Positions 19,501-32,129 are shown, numbered from the stretch's first letter. The stretch is 64,000 bases of DNA from Rhodococcus sp. KBS0724 (GCF_005938745.2 NZ_VCBX02000001.1:3196001-3260000), one strand, 5' to 3'. Translations and numbers: made by a program. The notes: generated from the letters alone by a model not told the origin.

Positions 19501-22500
19501 GCGCGATGTCGGAGACCGCACTTCGCTACGTGATCTTCGGCGGCGAAGCGCTGGACCTGCGTCGACTCGGGCGTTGGTATGACAACCACAGTGATAGCGG
19601 TAACCACAGTGATTCGGCACCGACTCTCGTCAACATGTACGGCATCACCGAAACAACGGTGCACGTCACTCGTCTCGAACTCGACAGTGCACACGCACGC
19701 TCCGGGACGGGCAGCCAGATCGGTGACGCCATCGCCGGGCTTCGGGTCTACCTACTCGACGACCATCTCGCACCCGTCCCGGTCGGTGTTGCGGGGGAGA
19801 TCTACGTGGCCGGCGGCCAACTTGCCCGCGGCTACCTCGGCCGCCCGGACCTGACTGCGTGCAGGTTTGTCGCCGACCCGTTCAACGCCGGTGGAGGACG
19901 GCTGTACCGATCCGGAGACCGGGCTCACTGGATCGAACCCGGCCGGCTCGAGTACCTCGGCCGCGGTGACGCTCAAGTCAAGATTCGTGGATTCCGGATC
20001 GAACTCGGTGAGATCGACGCCGTAGTCCTCGCCGCTCCTGGAGTAAACGACGCCGTGACGTTGGTGGCACCCACACCGGCCGGCGATGTCCTTGTCACGT
20101 ACGTGACCACGACGGATGCCTACGACGCTGCGGCGTTGCGAGCTCATGCGGCCGGAATGCTCCCGACGTACATGGTTCCCGACGCGTTCATGATGATCGA
20201 CGCAATTCCCTTGACCACCAACGGAAAACTCGACCGACGGAGTCTGCCCGCCCCGATCCTGGGTTCGCAGACGGCATTTCGGTCGCCGGTTACCGCGACC
20301 GAAATCGCTGTTGCCGCTGTACTTGAGGACATCTTGGGCAGTGGCCCGCTCGGACTCGACGACAACTTCTTCCATCTCGGCGGAAATTCCTTGGTTGCGA
20401 CGACGGTCGTGGCCCGCGTAGCCGAGGCTACGGGTGTGCGAATGCCCCTGCGGGCACTGTTCGATCACCCGACCGTGTCCGGAATCGCCGCGACGGTCGA
20501 ACAGGCAACGCAGTCGACAGATGAGGATGCCCTCCGCGTTGCCCCACGGCCGGAGACGCTACCGCTCGCGCCCGCACAGCAGCGATTGTGGTTCCTCGGG
20601 CGTGTGGCCCCGGAGTCCGGTGCGTACAACATTCCGTTTGCGATATCGCTTCGGGGCAGCGTCGACACCGCTGCGCTGTCGCAGGCTCTTCTCGACGTCG
20701 TGACTCGGCACGAATCGCTGCGCACGGTGTTTCCGCAACGAGGTGACCAGGCAGTTCAGGAGATCCTCGATCCCCGCGAGAGCTTCGAGGCGCTGGAATC
20801 CATCGACGTCGAACCGAGCGTGCTCGATGCCCGGATCTTCGAATTTGCTTCGGCCGGATTTGATCTGATGCGTGAATCGTCGGTGCGGTTCCTGCTGATC
20901 CAGGTTTCCGGTACCGACGAATCTGTCCTGGTGGTTGTCCTGCATCACATGGTTGCGGACGGGTGGTCGCTCGCTCCGCTGGCCGCCGACCTCACCAGCG
21001 CTTACGCAGCCAGGGTTACGGGCAACGCTCCGATGTGGAATCCGCTTGCCGTCCAGTACGCCGATTACGCCGTGTGGCATCGTCAGCTTCTCGGTGACAT
21101 CGACGACTCGAATTCGCTTGCATCCAAACAGATTCTGTTCTGGAATGAGCAACTCGCGGGCGCGCCCGAACAACTTGATCTGCCGATCGATCGACCTCGC
21201 CCGATCGAGCCGTCGCTGCGAGGTTCGCACGTGGACTTCACAATCGACGCGTCCATTCATCAGAAGTTGGCGGCGCTCGCCGCCGGCCACGGTGCCACGC
21301 CGTTCATCGCTCTGCACGCCTGTTTCGCGTTGCTCCTGGCCAAGTACAGCGGCACGGACGACATCGTCATCGGAACGCCGGTCGCCGGTCGAGGGGACAG
21401 GTCTCTGGACCCGATCGTCGGGATGTTCGTCAATACACTCGCGTTGCGGACGGTCATCGATCGCGGCGTGACGTTCCACGAGTACCTCGAGCAGGTCAGA
21501 AGCATCGACCTCGACGCTTTCGACAACGCCGACCTGCCGTTCGACGTTGTGGTGGACGCACTCGAACTCGATCGCTCGTCGTCGCACAACCCGGTGTTCC
21601 AGGTGGCAATCACCTCGCGGATCGCGACTGCCCACACCGGAGAAATTGCCGGGATTTCGATGTCGGCCAGCGCGGTCGATACCGGCCTCACCAAGTTCGA
21701 TCTCGAATTGACGATCGCCGAACGGCACGAAGCTGTGAGCGGGGAGATCGCGCATCCAGGCGGCATCGACGCCGTCTTCACGTATTCCACCGATCTGTTC
21801 GACTGCTCGACGATCGAAGCGATCGCCAGGAATTTCGTGACGTTGGTCGAGTTCGCAGTTCTGAACCCGACAACTCCGGTCGGTGATCTTCATACGCTCG
21901 GCGGCGGAGAAACTGCCGCCCTACTGCCACGACGTGGTCAGGCCGGGGTGCCGGACGCGACATTGGCGCAGATTCTGGGCGAAACGGCAGGGGCGTATCC
22001 GGACCGGATTGCCGTCGACGACGGTGAGCGAGCACTGTCGTATCGCGAGCTCGACAGCGAATCCAATCGAATCGCTCGGTACCTCATGGACCTGGGAGTC
22101 TGCGGTGAGGTGCCGGTAGCCCTGGCAGTGGCGCGGTCGGTCGACTCGGTTCTTGCGGTGTGGGCAGTCGCCAAATCCGGTGGAGTTTTTGTTCCCGTCG
22201 ACCCGCGGTACCCGGAAGATCGCGTCGCACACATGCTCGAGGACTCCGAAGCGCGGATCGGCATCAGGTCAGTCGACGCTGCCGCAGGTGGCAGCATCAG
22301 TGCGTGGATCGACTTCCGTGACCCGGACACTGCGGCGGAGGTCGCGGCGTACCCGGACTCGCCGATCGTCTGGGACACGCAATCCACACCGATTACACCG
22401 GCGTCAGCGGCCTACATCATCTATACGTCCGGATCGACAGGTGTCCCGAAGGGTACGGTCGTCACGCACTCGGGGCTGGCAAATCTTGCGCGGGAACAGC

Positions 22501-25500
22501 AGGATCGGTATCGGATCACCGAGAATTCACGGACTCTGCATTTTGCGTCACCGAGTTTCGACGGTGCCGTACTCGAACTTCTGCTCGCGGGTTCCACGGG
22601 CGCAACGATGGTGATCGCGCCGGCCGACATCTACGGTGGCGACGCGCTCGGGAAGTTCCTTCGAACCAGTTCGGTGACACACGCCTTCATCACGCCCGCG
22701 GCGCTCGCGACGGTGGATCCCGCCGGTATCTCCGACCTTGAATGTGTTGTCGTCGGTGGCGATGTCTGCACACCGGAACTCGTCGAGAGTTGGGGCCGGG
22801 GACGTCGACTGCACAACGGATACGGGCCCACCGAAACCACAGTGATGGTGGCGATCAGCGACCCGATCGAACCCGGCGAGTCGATCACCATCGGCGGACC
22901 GATTCGCGGTATCGACGCTGTTGTCTTGGACTCGCGGCTGCGGCCGGTGCCGGTCGGCGGTGTCGGCGAGTTGTACATCGGTGGACCGGGGCTGGCTCGC
23001 GGCTATCACCGTCGTGCCGGGCTGACATCGGATCGTTTTGTCGCACATCCCTATTCGGCAAACGGCGCACGGATGTACCGAACCGGCGATCTCGTTCGGT
23101 GGACCAAGGACTTCACACTTCGCTACGTCGGGCGCAGCGATCATCAACTCAAGATCCGCGGATTCCGCATCGAACTCGGCGAGATCGACGCTGCCCTGAT
23201 GGAGTCACCGTTTGTGCAGTTCGCGACGACAATCGCCGTCGAATCCTCGATCGTCGAATCCTCGGTGGGGACCACTCTGGCGTCGTACGTGCTGTTCAGC
23301 GGCGAGAACCGCGATACGGAAGCTCTGTTCGGGTTGCTCGGGGAAACCCTGCCGCGCTACATGATTCCGTCGTCGATCACCGCAATCGACGCCATCCCGC
23401 TGACTCCGGTCGGAAAGCTGGACCGCCGGGCGCTACCCACGCCGGTTGCGCGTGAAATCCTCGGCACCGGGCGTGCGCCGGAGCCAGGTTTCGAACAGGC
23501 AGTGGCGGATGTCTTCGCTTCGCTCCTGGATGTGACCGACGTGCGGGCAAGCGACAGTTTCTTCGATCTCGGAGGTAACTCGCTGATCGCAACGCAGGTC
23601 ACCGCACGACTGACCGCTGCGACGGGCATCGCGGTAGAAGTGCGTTCGATCTTCGAGAACCCCACCGTCGAGGGGCTTGCATTGCGACTGAAGTCGTGGG
23701 CACAGGCGGTGGACGATCGCCCGACGCTCACTGCCGGAGTCCGCCCCGATCGCGTGCCACTCTCGGCCGCGCAACAGCGCCTGTGGTTCGTCAACCGGTT
23801 TGATCCGACGTCCTCCGCGTACAACATTCCGTTCGCGATTCGGATCACCGGAGACGTCTCGGTCGATGCACTCGAAGCGGCATTGGCCGACGTCATTGCA
23901 CGTCACGAAGCGCTTCGGACCATCTATGTCGAGGACGCCGACGGTCCCAGTCAGATTGTTCGTGCGTGGGCCGACGTGAATTTTGCAGTGGAACGGCCCA
24001 CTGAGGACGCGAATACCGCGACGGACCAGTTCACCGGGCGAGGTTTCGACCTGAGTTCGGACCTGCCGCTGCGGGCGCTGCTGGTACGCGAAGGCCCGGA
24101 CGTGCACCGTCTGGTGGTAGTTATCCACCACATTGCTTTCGACGGTTGGTCGTTGACGCCGTTCGCCGCGGATTTCATTGCTGCCTATTCGGCTCGGGCA
24201 GTGGGCGACACACCGGCATTCATACCGCTGGACGTGCAGTACGCCGATTACGCACTGTGGCAGCACAGCGTTCTCGGGGATGCACACGATCCCGAAAGCC
24301 TGCTTTCTCGTGAGCTGCGATTCTGGACAGCAGCAATGGCCGGCGCGCCGGACGAATTGCCAGTGCCCCGGGACCGTCCACGCGGATCCGAGTCCACCAC
24401 CTCGGTCGGTTCCGTCCCCGTCATTCTCGACGCCGATGCCGGCAGGCGCATCGGAGCAATCGCCCGCGAGACCGGAACAACGCAGTTCATGGTCCTGCAC
24501 GCGATTCTTGCCGTTGCACTTGCCCGCCTCGGTGCGACCGACGACGTAGTGATCGGGACACCGGTCGCCGGCCGTGGGCGCCCCGAACTCGACGCGCTGA
24601 TCGGAATGTTCGTCAATTCGGTGCCGCTGCGCACTGCGGTTGATCACCGAGCGTCGTTCACCGACCTCCTCGATGCCGTGCGCGAGAGTGACCTCGCCGC
24701 CTTCGAACACGCCGATCTGCCCTTCGACCTGCTGGTGGACGCACTGGATTTCGATCGGTCGACGCCGCGTCACCCGGTGTTCCAGGTCATGCTGTCCTAC
24801 CACCAGAATCTTGTGTCTCCGCAGGTGAGTGTGCACGGAGTCCATCTGCACGCGGAGCCCCTCGATCCTGAAACAGCGAAATTCGATCTCGAACTGACGC
24901 TCGTGGCAGGTGATTCCGACAACCCGGAGATCACCGGTTCCCTTCGTTTTGCGCAGGCCTTGTACGACGAGGACACCGCAGCCCGGATTGCCGCACGATT
25001 CGACTCGGTGGCGCGAGCTGTGATCGCCGATCCGCAGATCACGATCGCCGATATCGCATTGCTCACCGCAGACGAGCATGCGTCGCTGATGCCGGTTCGC
25101 GGACCGGCCTGGGTCGGATCGCGAACCCTGGCAGACATATTCACGCAGACGGCAATGGAGTCCGGACAGTCGATTGCGCTCCGATCCGGAAATGTCACCG
25201 TGCGTTATCGCGAACTGTATTCCCGCGCCTGCGCCGTGGCGCATCGGTTGGCGACGGCGGGAATCGGCGCCGAAGACATTGTGGCGATTGCGATTCCGCG
25301 ATCCGTCGAATCGATAGTGTCGCTGTGGGGTGTGGCATTGACCGGTGCAGCCTTTGTCCCCGTCGATCCGCGATATCCGGCTGATCGAATCCTGCACATG
25401 CTCATCGATTCCGGGGCGTCACGCGGCTTGACGACGCAGTCCGTGTTCGAGTCGCTACCACGGTCTGTGCCCTGGTTGACGATGGACGAAGTGGCCTTCG

Positions 25501-28500
25501 AACCGCGCGATCACGTGGTTCCGGCAGCGCCCATCCGCATCGACAACCTCGCATACATCATCTACACGTCGGGTTCGACGGGTAAACCAAAGGGCGTCAG
25601 CGTCACTCATCGTGGACTGAGCGCTTTGGCCGCAGAACAATCGCAGCGATACGGCATCTCCGCCTCGTCGCGGACGCTTCATTTTTCGTCACCGAGCTTC
25701 GACGCTTCCATCCTCGAACTACTGCTCGCCGTCGATACCGGCGCGACGATGGTGATTGCCTCACCGGATGTGTACGGCGGTCAGGATCTGGCTGAACTCA
25801 TTGTCGACGAAGGCGTCACGCACGCCTTCATCACACCGGCCGCGCTTGCATCGGTCGATCCCACCGGGCTCGACGTACTTCAATCGATCGTGGTCGGCGG
25901 CGAAGCGTGCCCGCCCGAACTGGTGCGGCGATGGGCGCCGGGGCGCCGATTGTTCAACGGCTACGGACCCACCGAAACCACGGTCATGGTGTGCATCAGC
26001 GACGCGTTGACCGTGGGAGAGCCGGTCACCATCGGTGGACCGGTTCGGGGAGTGTCCGCTGTTGTTCTCGACGGATCCGGAAACCCGGTACCCGTCGGTG
26101 TGACGGGGGAGCTGTACATCGCCGGTCTCGGTCTGGCCCGCGGATACTTCGGTCAGCCCGCGCTGACCGCATCACGTTTTGTAGCGGCGCCCTTCGGCCC
26201 CAGTGGAACTCGGATGTACCGGACCGGTGATCTGGTGCGATGGACTGTCGGCGGAACCATCGACTACGTCGGACGGTCCGATCATCAGGTGAAAGTTCGT
26301 GGGTTCCGCATCGAACTCGGCGAAATCGATTCGGTTCTCAGCAGCCACCCCGGCGTCGAATTTGCCGTCACCGTTGGAGTGGACGGCCCGGCAGGCGAGA
26401 CGATGTTGGCGTCGTACGTTGTGCTGGCGACGGAAACAGTTGCGGTAGAAGAACTTCTGAGCCACGCCCGACGATCCCTGCCGGCGTTCATGGTGCCATC
26501 GGCGATCACTCCGATCGGCCACGTCCCGCTCACCCCCGTCGGAAAGCTGGACCGCGCCGCACTACCAGAGCCGGTACTGGGCCTGATCGAGCGAACGGTT
26601 GCGCCCCTGGTCACGGCCACCGAACTGATGGTCGCCGACGCATTCGGAGAACTACTCGGTACCGAGGACATCGGCGCCCTGGACAATTTCTTCGAACTGG
26701 GCGGCAATTCACTTCTCGCGACCAGGCTGGTCGCGCGTCTGGGTGAGTCACTGGGCCGCCACGTTCCGGTCCGTATGCTGTTCGAATATCCCGACATTCG
26801 AGACCTTGCAGCCACGCTGGATTCAACGGCCCCGGTCCGGGCGCTGCCGCGGATCGCCGTCGGCGAGCGCCCCGAGCGAATTCCCCTGTCGTACGCGCAG
26901 GCACGCATCTGGTTCCTCAACCACCTCGATCCAGCCTCGCCTGCCTACAACATTCCGGCGGCAATTTCGCTGGGCGGCAGCCTCGACGTGCCCGCTCTCG
27001 AAGCTGCAGTGCTCGACGTGATCGAGCGTCACGAGATCTTGCGAACGGTTTTTCCCGACTCCGACTCGGGGCCGCATCAAATGGTGCAGCGCAACGTCAC
27101 CGCCGTGGAATTCGAGACCGCGGGCGACCGCGGGTGGATGTCGACCGCCCGCGACTTTGCCTCTCGCGGCTTCGACGTCACCTCCGAAGCGCCCATCCGC
27201 GCACTACTGATGGAGACGGCACCGGATCGCCATACTCTTGTCGTCGTCGTGCACCACATTGCGGCGGACGGATGGTCCGTCGCCCCCTTGATGAAGGACG
27301 TGCTCACCGCCTACGTGGCGCGATGCTCCGGTCATGCTCCACACTTCACACCCCTTGACGTGCACTACGCAGACTTCGCGCTGTGGCAGCGCCAGGCACT
27401 GGGAACTGTGGACGAGCCGGAAAGTGTGCTCGGCGCACAGGCGTCTTACTGGCGGGAAACCTTGCTCGGGGCACCCGAGTTGATCGATCTTCCCGCCGAT
27501 CGGCCGCGCCCGCTCACCCAAACGCTGGCCGGCGCCCACGTCAGCGTCACTCTGCCGGCGCACATTCGCGGAGCCGTGGAAGTTCTGGCCACCTCGAACG
27601 CGGCCACACCGTTCATGGTGTTGCACGCGGCCTACGCCGCGCTGCTGTCTCGCCTGAGTCGCAGCAGCGACATCGTGGTCGGCTCACCGGTGGCCGGTCG
27701 TGGCCACCGCGTTCTCGACGATCTGGTCGGAATGTTCGTCAATACGATTGGCCTGCGAACGATTGTCGATCCCGCAGCGACATTCCTCGACGTACTGCGC
27801 ACCGTTCGCACCGTTGACCTGGACGCGTTTGCGCACACAGACATTCCGTTCGAGCAGGTTGTGGAGGTCGTTGCCCCGACACGTACTACCGATCGCCATC
27901 CGCTGTTCCAGACGATGTTCTCGTTCCACGCCGCGCATCAGGTGGCGTGGGAACTACCCGGACTGAACGTGCGGGTAGAGGAGATCACGCCAGACGTCGC
28001 GAAGTTCGATCTGCAATTCACGGTTGTGGAACAGACGGACGACGAAGGCGGCGGCTACACCGCGTCGCTGACGTATGCAACAGATCTGTTCGACGCCGAC
28101 ACCGCTGCGTCGTTCGCGACAATGCTGGAGACCCTCATCGCCGAGGTGACCGTCAATCCGACCGTTGCGGTCGGTGATGTGCCACTCGCCGGATCGAACG
28201 AGTCTCGTGCTGTGCGCGGTGCCACGGCCACCGGCGCCATGACGCTGCCGCAACTTCTTGCCCGCGCCGCATCCGAGCCATCGGCACTGGCATTGATCGA
28301 CGCGGCGGGGACACACTCGCTGACCTACGGCGAACTGGATCACCGCTCTGACGCTTTGTGCCGCGCGTTGGTACGCAGTGGCGCCGCCCCGGAAACAATT
28401 GTCGCGATAGCACTACCGCGCTCCGTCGACTACGTGATCGCAGTGTGGGCCGTTGCCAAGTCCGGCGCGGCGTTCCTGCCCGTCGACCCGGCGTACCCGG

Positions 28501-30803
28501 CCGAACGCATCGAACACATGCTTACGGACAGCGGCGCGGTTCTGGGCGTGACAGACGGTGACTATGTCGCCGGCCTTCCGGACGCCGTGCGATGGCTGAC
28601 ACCCTCGTCCCTCGACCTCACAAACGGCAGTGCAGACGTCCGTTCGGTGCCGCTCGAACTCGATCAGCCGGCCTACCTGATCTACACATCCGGTTCGACG
28701 GGAAAGCCGAAGGGTGTGTTGGTCACCCATGCGGGACTGGCGGCTTTTGCGGAGGAACAGCGCGAGCGATTCGCCGTCACAGCTGATTCCCGCACCCTGA
28801 GTTTTGCGTCTCCCAGCTTCGACGCTTCGGTTCTCGAATTGCTTCTTGCCGTCGGCGCCGGCGCAACCATGGTGATTGCACCGCCGACGGTCTACGGCGG
28901 TTCCGAACTGCGGGATGTACTGCAGCGCTGTGCGGTCACTCATGCCTTTGTCACCCCCGCAGCCTTGGCGACGGTTGATCCCGGCGGGCTCGATCAGCTC
29001 GATGTTGTGATCGTGGGAGGCGACACCTGCTCAGCCGATCTGGTGTCCCGGTGGGCTCCACGGCGACGGATGTTCAACGCCTACGGTCCGACCGAGGCCA
29101 CCGTCGCGGTCACTATCAGCGACGCGTTGACCGTAGGGGATTCGGTATCGATCGGCGGCCCCATTCGAGGCGTCGATGCACGTGTTCTCGATTCGCGCCT
29201 GCACGCGGTACCCGCGCGACTCGTCGGTGAGTTGTACGTCAGCGGAGCCGGACTCGCGCGCGGGTACCTCGGCAATCCCGCGTTGACCGCAACACGGTTT
29301 GTCGCGGACCCTCACGGCCAGGCCGGTACGCGGATGTACCGCACCGGCGATCTTGTCCGTAGCGATCGCACAGGCTCGCTGAACTACCTCGGACGTGCGG
29401 ACCATCAGGTCAAGGTGCGTGGTTTCCGCATCGAACTTGGGGAAATCGACGCTGTCGTGGCATCGGAGCCTTCGGTCCGCGCCGCCGTGACGGCCGTCGT
29501 GGGAACCGGCAGCGATTCCAGGATCGTGTCGTACGTCGTCCCCATCGCCGGCGGAAGTATTGATGCGACGGTGGTGCGCCGTCATGCCGCCCGCTTGCTG
29601 CCGACGCACATGGTGCCGTCTGCCTTCGTGACGATCGAGTCGATCCCGACATCGCCGGCAGGCAAGGTCGATCGCTCCGCGCTCCCGGCCCCGACGTGGG
29701 ACGACAACGGCGGGCGCAGGCCGGAAGGGGCCGACGAGATTGCTGTCTGCGGGGCGTTCGCCGAGGTACTCGATCTCGACGTGGTCCATGCCGATTCGAA
29801 CTTCTTCGATCTCGGCGGAAATTCGCTGATGGCAACACGTCTGGTCGCAGCGATCGAAGCGAAGACCGGCAGCACAGTTCCCGTCGGGTGGTTGTTCTCG
29901 GATCCGACTCCGGAGGCTCTTGCGCGCAAGGTTTCCGGCGCAGTCTCGCCCGAGTCGGATACAACAGCGTTGTCGGTTCTACTGCCGATTCGAACGTCAG
30001 GGGAAGCCGAACCGCTGTTCTGCGTCCATCCGGCGATCGGCTTGGCCTGGTGCTACGGCGGGTTGGCCCAATACGTCGATCCGGCCCGGCCGCTGTACGG
30101 TCTGCAGTCGCCAGTCCTCACGGACCCGGAATTCCGGGCAGAGTTGATCGAGGATTTTGCGGCGTACTACGTCGCGGAGATCCGCCGAGTTCAGCCGCAC
30201 GGTCCCTATCACGTACTCGGATGGTCGATCGGGGGACTGATCGCGCACGCAGTTGCGGTGCAACTGCAGGCACTGGGGGAGAACGTTGCCGAACTGATTC
30301 TGCTGGACAGTTTTGTCCTCGAGGATCCGACAATGGACGGCGCGCAACCCACCCTCGCAGAATTGGTGGCGGGGCTGGGGATAGCGGTCCCTGATGCTGG
30401 GGAGTTGACGCCGGCAGCCGCAGAAGTGCTCATTCGTCAGAATATCGGCGATCATCCGTTGGCCTCCAGCGAGACGATCGCGCGACTGTACGACGAGTAC
30501 TGCGCCGGGGCTCACCTTGCGCATCACTATCGACCCGGCAGATTTGTCGGTGATCTGCTGTTCTTCTCGGCGCAGACGGACACCTTCGACCCGCTGCGCA
30601 CTGCGTCGGCGTGGCGACCGTTCGTATCCGGAGCAATCATGGACCGTCCGGTCCCGACCTCGCACGCGGACATGTTCACGGACGTCGGACTGGCGGCGAT
30701 CGGGCCCGCGGTGACACTGGGCATCGCATCGGACGGTGATCGAGGCCCTGACGTCGATGCTGAACTGGATGCCTTGATCGACGAACAGGACATCCGGCGG
30801 TAA
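16599..30803 (+). CDS. Four-module non-ribosomal peptide synthetase with EntF-like starter C domain and terminal thioesterase
   Basis: GTG 16599 follows AAGGGAGAT and yields 4734 residues (ATG 16626 is an alternative). The order is C1 - half C lobe - A1 - T1 - C2 - A2 - T2 - C3 - A3 - T3 - C4 - A4 - T4 - TE. C-domain HHxxxDG motifs are intact at residues 143 (HHVALDG), 1449 (HHMVADG), 2510 (HHIAFDG) and 3552 (HHIAADG). Carrier serines lie in LGGNSL at about residues 1264, 2328, 3371 and 4409. The thioesterase serine is Ser4543 in GWSIGG, with a late His in SHADMF. C1 is EntF-like (phrases [15 protein letters not shown]). C2-C4 resemble LCL domains, and no epimerase or methyltransferase domain is visible. 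The A1 pocket reads DFWNIGMVH-K, the threonine code. A2, A3 and A4 read DGLFVGGVM-K, DALFVGGVM-K and DALFIGAVA-K, which I cannot assign. Predicted product: N-capped Thr-X-X-X, released or cyclised by TE. No MbtH, transporter or tailoring gene lies beside it. Confidence 0.97.
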   Translation: MEDSPYRGSMSDTFPLSPSQLSLLVAQQLRPEVPVTIAQYVDVDGPLDIAVLTAASKQTGREIGSGYLRLVEVDGTPRQWLDVDMDDHLDVVDLRGEPDPEAAAQDWMHREHTTPMDPFVDRLVRMAVLLLRDNRYYWYSRIHHVALDGFGAMSMMNRTAEIYTASVRNEPVPDQEAASLPALVKSESDYLDSARWNRDREYWNTKMADQPAGTSLASTTAPSQSWARIRSATVPVALRNTLATIADAHDATTASVVIGALAAYLARAIGTRDVVLSLPVSGRTTKAARRSGGMMSNVVPLRATIDPNFCVRDVLREVKLELTGALRHQKYRHEDLRRDLNAGSKAIADGRGFHGPLINLMLFHSGITLGAAAGELRVISTGPVEDLSVNVYQPSTTGDIQIDFAANPNLYTDETITTHHRGFLDFLALFCAAGPDTRLSDIDFQGARSWVDNVRHSRNIEYWARKLSTPAEELGLPVSADGVRSQAPVVIESDVFRRLESMAAAMDTSMFVLLQSAMVGLLRRHGSAEQISLGVSVRGYGSPSPDDFVSMFANQLVLRTEVSTSATLADVVELVDGVTVEAFEHADTLLASVTAALGDGRTVETGPFFRAMLCFDEPLDAHPRFPGLMVGVPTGSDIATDPDLVVAVTVPTGNHGQADQEIVGVVDWLGPKQAAGDLADRFTRILTAMVTSPLSALGAVTLLRADERVALVPAAPAPIPVRTLTDILAGRIRDLPHAVAVVAGTERMSYRVLDERSNQLARKLIQTGVHSESLVGIMLTKSLDMIVAAVAVLKAGGAYLPLDRAHPADRVSFVIDDAKPVCIISDSEIPDAVVVGVESAEFSADALGDLLGFHSADNLAYVIYTSGSTGRPKGVPVTHAAVMRLFENTRRDFGFDHTDVWTMFHSFAFDFSVWELWGALLNGGTLVLVDHDLSRDPDAFRALVADEGVTVLNQTPSAFYQYIEADARAMSETALRYVIFGGEALDLRRLGRWYDNHSDSGNHSDSAPTLVNMYGITETTVHVTRLELDSAHARSGTGSQIGDAIAGLRVYLLDDHLAPVPVGVAGEIYVAGGQLARGYLGRPDLTACRFVADPFNAGGGRLYRSGDRAHWIEPGRLEYLGRGDAQVKIRGFRIELGEIDAVVLAAPGVNDAVTLVAPTPAGDVLVTYVTTTDAYDAAALRAHAAGMLPTYMVPDAFMMIDAIPLTTNGKLDRRSLPAPILGSQTAFRSPVTATEIAVAAVLEDILGSGPLGLDDNFFHLGGNSLVATTVVARVAEATGVRMPLRALFDHPTVSGIAATVEQATQSTDEDALRVAPRPETLPLAPAQQRLWFLGRVAPESGAYNIPFAISLRGSVDTAALSQALLDVVTRHESLRTVFPQRGDQAVQEILDPRESFEALESIDVEPSVLDARIFEFASAGFDLMRESSVRFLLIQVSGTDESVLVVVLHHMVADGWSLAPLAADLTSAYAARVTGNAPMWNPLAVQYADYAVWHRQLLGDIDDSNSLASKQILFWNEQLAGAPEQLDLPIDRPRPIEPSLRGSHVDFTIDASIHQKLAALAAGHGATPFIALHACFALLLAKYSGTDDIVIGTPVAGRGDRSLDPIVGMFVNTLALRTVIDRGVTFHEYLEQVRSIDLDAFDNADLPFDVVVDALELDRSSSHNPVFQVAITSRIATAHTGEIAGISMSASAVDTGLTKFDLELTIAERHEAVSGEIAHPGGIDAVFTYSTDLFDCSTIEAIARNFVTLVEFAVLNPTTPVGDLHTLGGGETAALLPRRGQAGVPDATLAQILGETAGAYPDRIAVDDGERALSYRELDSESNRIARYLMDLGVCGEVPVALAVARSVDSVLAVWAVAKSGGVFVPVDPRYPEDRVAHMLEDSEARIGIRSVDAAAGGSISAWIDFRDPDTAAEVAAYPDSPIVWDTQSTPITPASAAYIIYTSGSTGVPKGTVVTHSGLANLAREQQDRYRITENSRTLHFASPSFDGAVLELLLAGSTGATMVIAPADIYGGDALGKFLRTSSVTHAFITPAALATVDPAGISDLECVVVGGDVCTPELVESWGRGRRLHNGYGPTETTVMVAISDPIEPGESITIGGPIRGIDAVVLDSRLRPVPVGGVGELYIGGPGLARGYHRRAGLTSDRFVAHPYSANGARMYRTGDLVRWTKDFTLRYVGRSDHQLKIRGFRIELGEIDAALMESPFVQFATTIAVESSIVESSVGTTLASYVLFSGENRDTEALFGLLGETLPRYMIPSSITAIDAIPLTPVGKLDRRALPTPVAREILGTGRAPEPGFEQAVADVFASLLDVTDVRASDSFFDLGGNSLIATQVTARLTAATGIAVEVRSIFENPTVEGLALRLKSWAQAVDDRPTLTAGVRPDRVPLSAAQQRLWFVNRFDPTSSAYNIPFAIRITGDVSVDALEAALADVIARHEALRTIYVEDADGPSQIVRAWADVNFAVERPTEDANTATDQFTGRGFDLSSDLPLRALLVREGPDVHRLVVVIHHIAFDGWSLTPFAADFIAAYSARAVGDTPAFIPLDVQYADYALWQHSVLGDAHDPESLLSRELRFWTAAMAGAPDELPVPRDRPRGSESTTSVGSVPVILDADAGRRIGAIARETGTTQFMVLHAILAVALARLGATDDVVIGTPVAGRGRPELDALIGMFVNSVPLRTAVDHRASFTDLLDAVRESDLAAFEHADLPFDLLVDALDFDRSTPRHPVFQVMLSYHQNLVSPQVSVHGVHLHAEPLDPETAKFDLELTLVAGDSDNPEITGSLRFAQALYDEDTAARIAARFDSVARAVIADPQITIADIALLTADEHASLMPVRGPAWVGSRTLADIFTQTAMESGQSIALRSGNVTVRYRELYSRACAVAHRLATAGIGAEDIVAIAIPRSVESIVSLWGVALTGAAFVPVDPRYPADRILHMLIDSGASRGLTTQSVFESLPRSVPWLTMDEVAFEPRDHVVPAAPIRIDNLAYIIYTSGSTGKPKGVSVTHRGLSALAAEQSQRYGISASSRTLHFSSPSFDASILELLLAVDTGATMVIASPDVYGGQDLAELIVDEGVTHAFITPAALASVDPTGLDVLQSIVVGGEACPPELVRRWAPGRRLFNGYGPTETTVMVCISDALTVGEPVTIGGPVRGVSAVVLDGSGNPVPVGVTGELYIAGLGLARGYFGQPALTASRFVAAPFGPSGTRMYRTGDLVRWTVGGTIDYVGRSDHQVKVRGFRIELGEIDSVLSSHPGVEFAVTVGVDGPAGETMLASYVVLATETVAVEELLSHARRSLPAFMVPSAITPIGHVPLTPVGKLDRAALPEPVLGLIERTVAPLVTATELMVADAFGELLGTEDIGALDNFFELGGNSLLATRLVARLGESLGRHVPVRMLFEYPDIRDLAATLDSTAPVRALPRIAVGERPERIPLSYAQARIWFLNHLDPASPAYNIPAAISLGGSLDVPALEAAVLDVIERHEILRTVFPDSDSGPHQMVQRNVTAVEFETAGDRGWMSTARDFASRGFDVTSEAPIRALLMETAPDRHTLVVVVHHIAADGWSVAPLMKDVLTAYVARCSGHAPHFTPLDVHYADFALWQRQALGTVDEPESVLGAQASYWRETLLGAPELIDLPADRPRPLTQTLAGAHVSVTLPAHIRGAVEVLATSNAATPFMVLHAAYAALLSRLSRSSDIVVGSPVAGRGHRVLDDLVGMFVNTIGLRTIVDPAATFLDVLRTVRTVDLDAFAHTDIPFEQVVEVVAPTRTTDRHPLFQTMFSFHAAHQVAWELPGLNVRVEEITPDVAKFDLQFTVVEQTDDEGGGYTASLTYATDLFDADTAASFATMLETLIAEVTVNPTVAVGDVPLAGSNESRAVRGATATGAMTLPQLLARAASEPSALALIDAAGTHSLTYGELDHRSDALCRALVRSGAAPETIVAIALPRSVDYVIAVWAVAKSGAAFLPVDPAYPAERIEHMLTDSGAVLGVTDGDYVAGLPDAVRWLTPSSLDLTNGSADVRSVPLELDQPAYLIYTSGSTGKPKGVLVTHAGLAAFAEEQRERFAVTADSRTLSFASPSFDASVLELLLAVGAGATMVIAPPTVYGGSELRDVLQRCAVTHAFVTPAALATVDPGGLDQLDVVIVGGDTCSADLVSRWAPRRRMFNAYGPTEATVAVTISDALTVGDSVSIGGPIRGVDARVLDSRLHAVPARLVGELYVSGAGLARGYLGNPALTATRFVADPHGQAGTRMYRTGDLVRSDRTGSLNYLGRADHQVKVRGFRIELGEIDAVVASEPSVRAAVTAVVGTGSDSRIVSYVVPIAGGSIDATVVRRHAARLLPTHMVPSAFVTIESIPTSPAGKVDRSALPAPTWDDNGGRRPEGADEIAVCGAFAEVLDLDVVHADSNFFDLGGNSLMATRLVAAIEAKTGSTVPVGWLFSDPTPEALARKVSGAVSPESDTTALSVLLPIRTSGEAEPLFCVHPAIGLAWCYGGLAQYVDPARPLYGLQSPVLTDPEFRAELIEDFAAYYVAEIRRVQPHGPYHVLGWSIGGLIAHAVAVQLQALGENVAELILLDSFVLEDPTMDGAQPTLAELVAGLGIAVPDAGELTPAAAEVLIRQNIGDHPLASSETIARLYDEYCAGAHLAHHYRPGRFVGDLLFFSAQTDTFDPLRTASAWRPFVSGAIMDRPVPTSHADMFTDVGLAAIGPAVTLGIASDGDRGPDVDAELDALIDEQDIRR
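16630..18690 (+). other. NRPS initiation region: full C domain plus orphan C-terminal C lobe
   Basis: Within the NRPS, residues of about 12-455 form a complete starter-type C domain. Residues of about 460-690 (starting near [11 protein letters not shown]) then repeat only the C-terminal lobe of a condensation domain, with the conserved [12 protein letters not shown] and [12 protein letters not shown] regions. This second unit lacks an N-terminal lobe and any HHxxxDG motif. The same full-plus-half arrangement occurs in the stand-alone protein upstream, so the duplication predates or included both pieces. The half lobe cannot catalyse condensation and may be structural. Confidence 0.75.
18760..20520 (+). 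other. NRPS module 1 adenylation and carrier domains, threonine-specific
   Basis: Core motifs are present: [11 protein letters not shown] near 19190, NMYGITETT near 19635, YRSGDRAHW near 19905, and [10 protein letters not shown] near 20220. The ten pocket positions aligned to GrsA give D-F-W-N-I-G-M-V-H-K, the canonical threonine code. An 18-bp duplication (AACCACAGTGAT at 19584 and 19602) adds a repeated NHSDS sequence in a surface linker before the A5 motif. The carrier serine is in HLGGNSL at 20388. Confidence 0.9.
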
Positions 30804-30807
30804 CGGT

Positions 30808-31629
30808 TCAGGCGCGCTTGCGGGTCTTCGACGCGTTGGATTTAGCCTCGTCGACGCTTCGCTGCAGTGCTGCCACAAGATCGACGACGTCGGCGTCCTC
30901 GCCGCCCTGTTCCACCTCGGCTGCGGGGATGACCTTCTTGCCGCCGCTTTCGATCATGTTGTCGAGGAGCTCGCGCAGTTGCAGTTGGTAATCGTCGGTG
31001 AATTCGGTCGGATCGAAATCGCCCGCCATGCTGTCCACCAGCGTCTGGGCCATCTTGAGTTCCTTCGGCTTCGGCTTGTCCACACCGTCGAGGGAAGGGA
31101 ACTCGGCAGCGCGGACCTCATCCGGCCACAGGAGCGTCTGAATCACCAGGACACCGTCTCGGGCGCGCAACGCCGCCAGACGCGTTTTCTGCCGGAGCGT
31201 GAAGTGGACGAGCGCGGTGCGGTCGCTTTCCGTCAGCACCGTGGAGAGTAGGACGTACGCCTTCGGTGACGCGGAATCCGGCTCGAGGAAGTAACTCTTC
31301 TCGAAGAGGATGGGGTCGATCTGATCGTTCGCCACAAATTCGAGCACCGGAATTTCATGCTTTTCCGCAGCGGGCAGTTTGGTGAAATCCTCGTCGGTCA
31401 GAACAACACGCGTACCGTCTTCTGCGTCGTATGCCTTGTCGATATCGGCAAATTGCACGGTGTTTCCGCATTCGGAGCACACGCGGTTGTACTTGATCCG
31501 GCCACCGTCCTTGGCATGGACCTGGTGAAACTTGATGTCGTGATCTTCTGTTGCGGAGTACACCTTGACCGGAACATTGACCAGACCGAACGCTATCGAG
31601 CCTTTCCAAATCGATCGCATGGTTCCCAT
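30808..31629 (-). CDS. ku: Ku, DNA double-strand break end-binding protein
   Basis: The 273-residue protein starts MRSIWKGSIAFGLVNVPVKVYSAT after a three-residue lead (ATG 31629 or, more typically, ATG 31620). This is the diagnostic N-terminus of bacterial Ku. The central beta-barrel includes VCSECG and EKSYFLEPDSASPKAY, and the C-terminus ends in a lysine-rich tail (SNASKTRKRA). Ku homodimers thread onto broken DNA ends and recruit LigD for non-homologous end joining. No ligD is in the window. It converges on the NRPS with only four bases between stops, and no terminator was seen in that gap. Confidence 0.97.
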   Translation of the reverse strand: MGTMRSIWKGSIAFGLVNVPVKVYSATEDHDIKFHQVHAKDGGRIKYNRVCSECGNTVQFADIDKAYDAEDGTRVVLTDEDFTKLPAAEKHEIPVLEFVANDQIDPILFEKSYFLEPDSASPKAYVLLSTVLTESDRTALVHFTLRQKTRLAALRARDGVLVIQTLLWPDEVRAAEFPSLDGVDKPKPKELKMAQTLVDSMAGDFDPTEFTDDYQLQLRELLDNMIESGGKKVIPAAEVEQGGEDADVVDLVAALQRSVDEAKSNASKTRKRA

Positions 31630-31711
31630 GATGGTCGCTGCAACGCAATTGCGCGAGAGAAAACCATGGGCTCGATGTCGGATTGTTGTGTGCGATCACC
31701 GCACCGGCGGG

Positions 31712-32059
31712 TCACGACGAGGCGATACGCAACACCAATGCGGCAACGGCGAGGAGTGCGAGCATCGCGGGAGGCAGGATGTTCTGGTCGCCGGATCGCA
31801 GGTGAGCGGCTACGGCGCCGATGAAATACAGGATCAGTCCGACGGCAGCGGCAATTCCGATTGCAGGCACCACAAGCCCGACCAGCAAGCCGACGATGCC
31901 GACCAACTTGATCACGCCGAGCCCTGGAATCCATTCTTCGGGAACGCCCAAACCGGTCAGCGTGTCGACCAGTTTTTCTTCGCGGGTGATGTCGAGATAG
32001 GCAGATCCGGCGAGAGTGGCCGTCAGGATGACAGCGACGACGGCATAGAGGATGAACAA
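31712..32059 (-). CDS. DoxX-like small integral membrane protein
   Basis: From TTG 32059, which is preceded by GGAG at correct spacing, the protein has 115 residues. An upstream TTG at 32092 would add 11 residues but lacks such a site. It shows four hydrophobic helices with the DoxX-family pattern: a first helix ending in GSAYLDIT, then KLVDTLTGLGVPEEWIPGLGVIK, and a Gly-rich third helix. DoxX-like proteins are cytoplasmic-membrane proteins of poorly known function, some linked to redox stress. It is flanked by ku and the lycopene cyclase on the same strand, with gaps of about 80 and 70 bp. Confidence 0.75.
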   Translation of the reverse strand: MFILYAVVAVILTATLAGSAYLDITREEKLVDTLTGLGVPEEWIPGLGVIKLVGIVGLLVGLVVPAIGIAAAVGLILYFIGAVAAHLRSGDQNILPPAMLALLAVAALVLRIASS

Positions 32060-32129
32060 GGAAACTCCAATGATGTGGCGGGCGGCAGACAATTCTCAGG
32101 CGAGTGTCATTGAACGCTATCAATGACTG

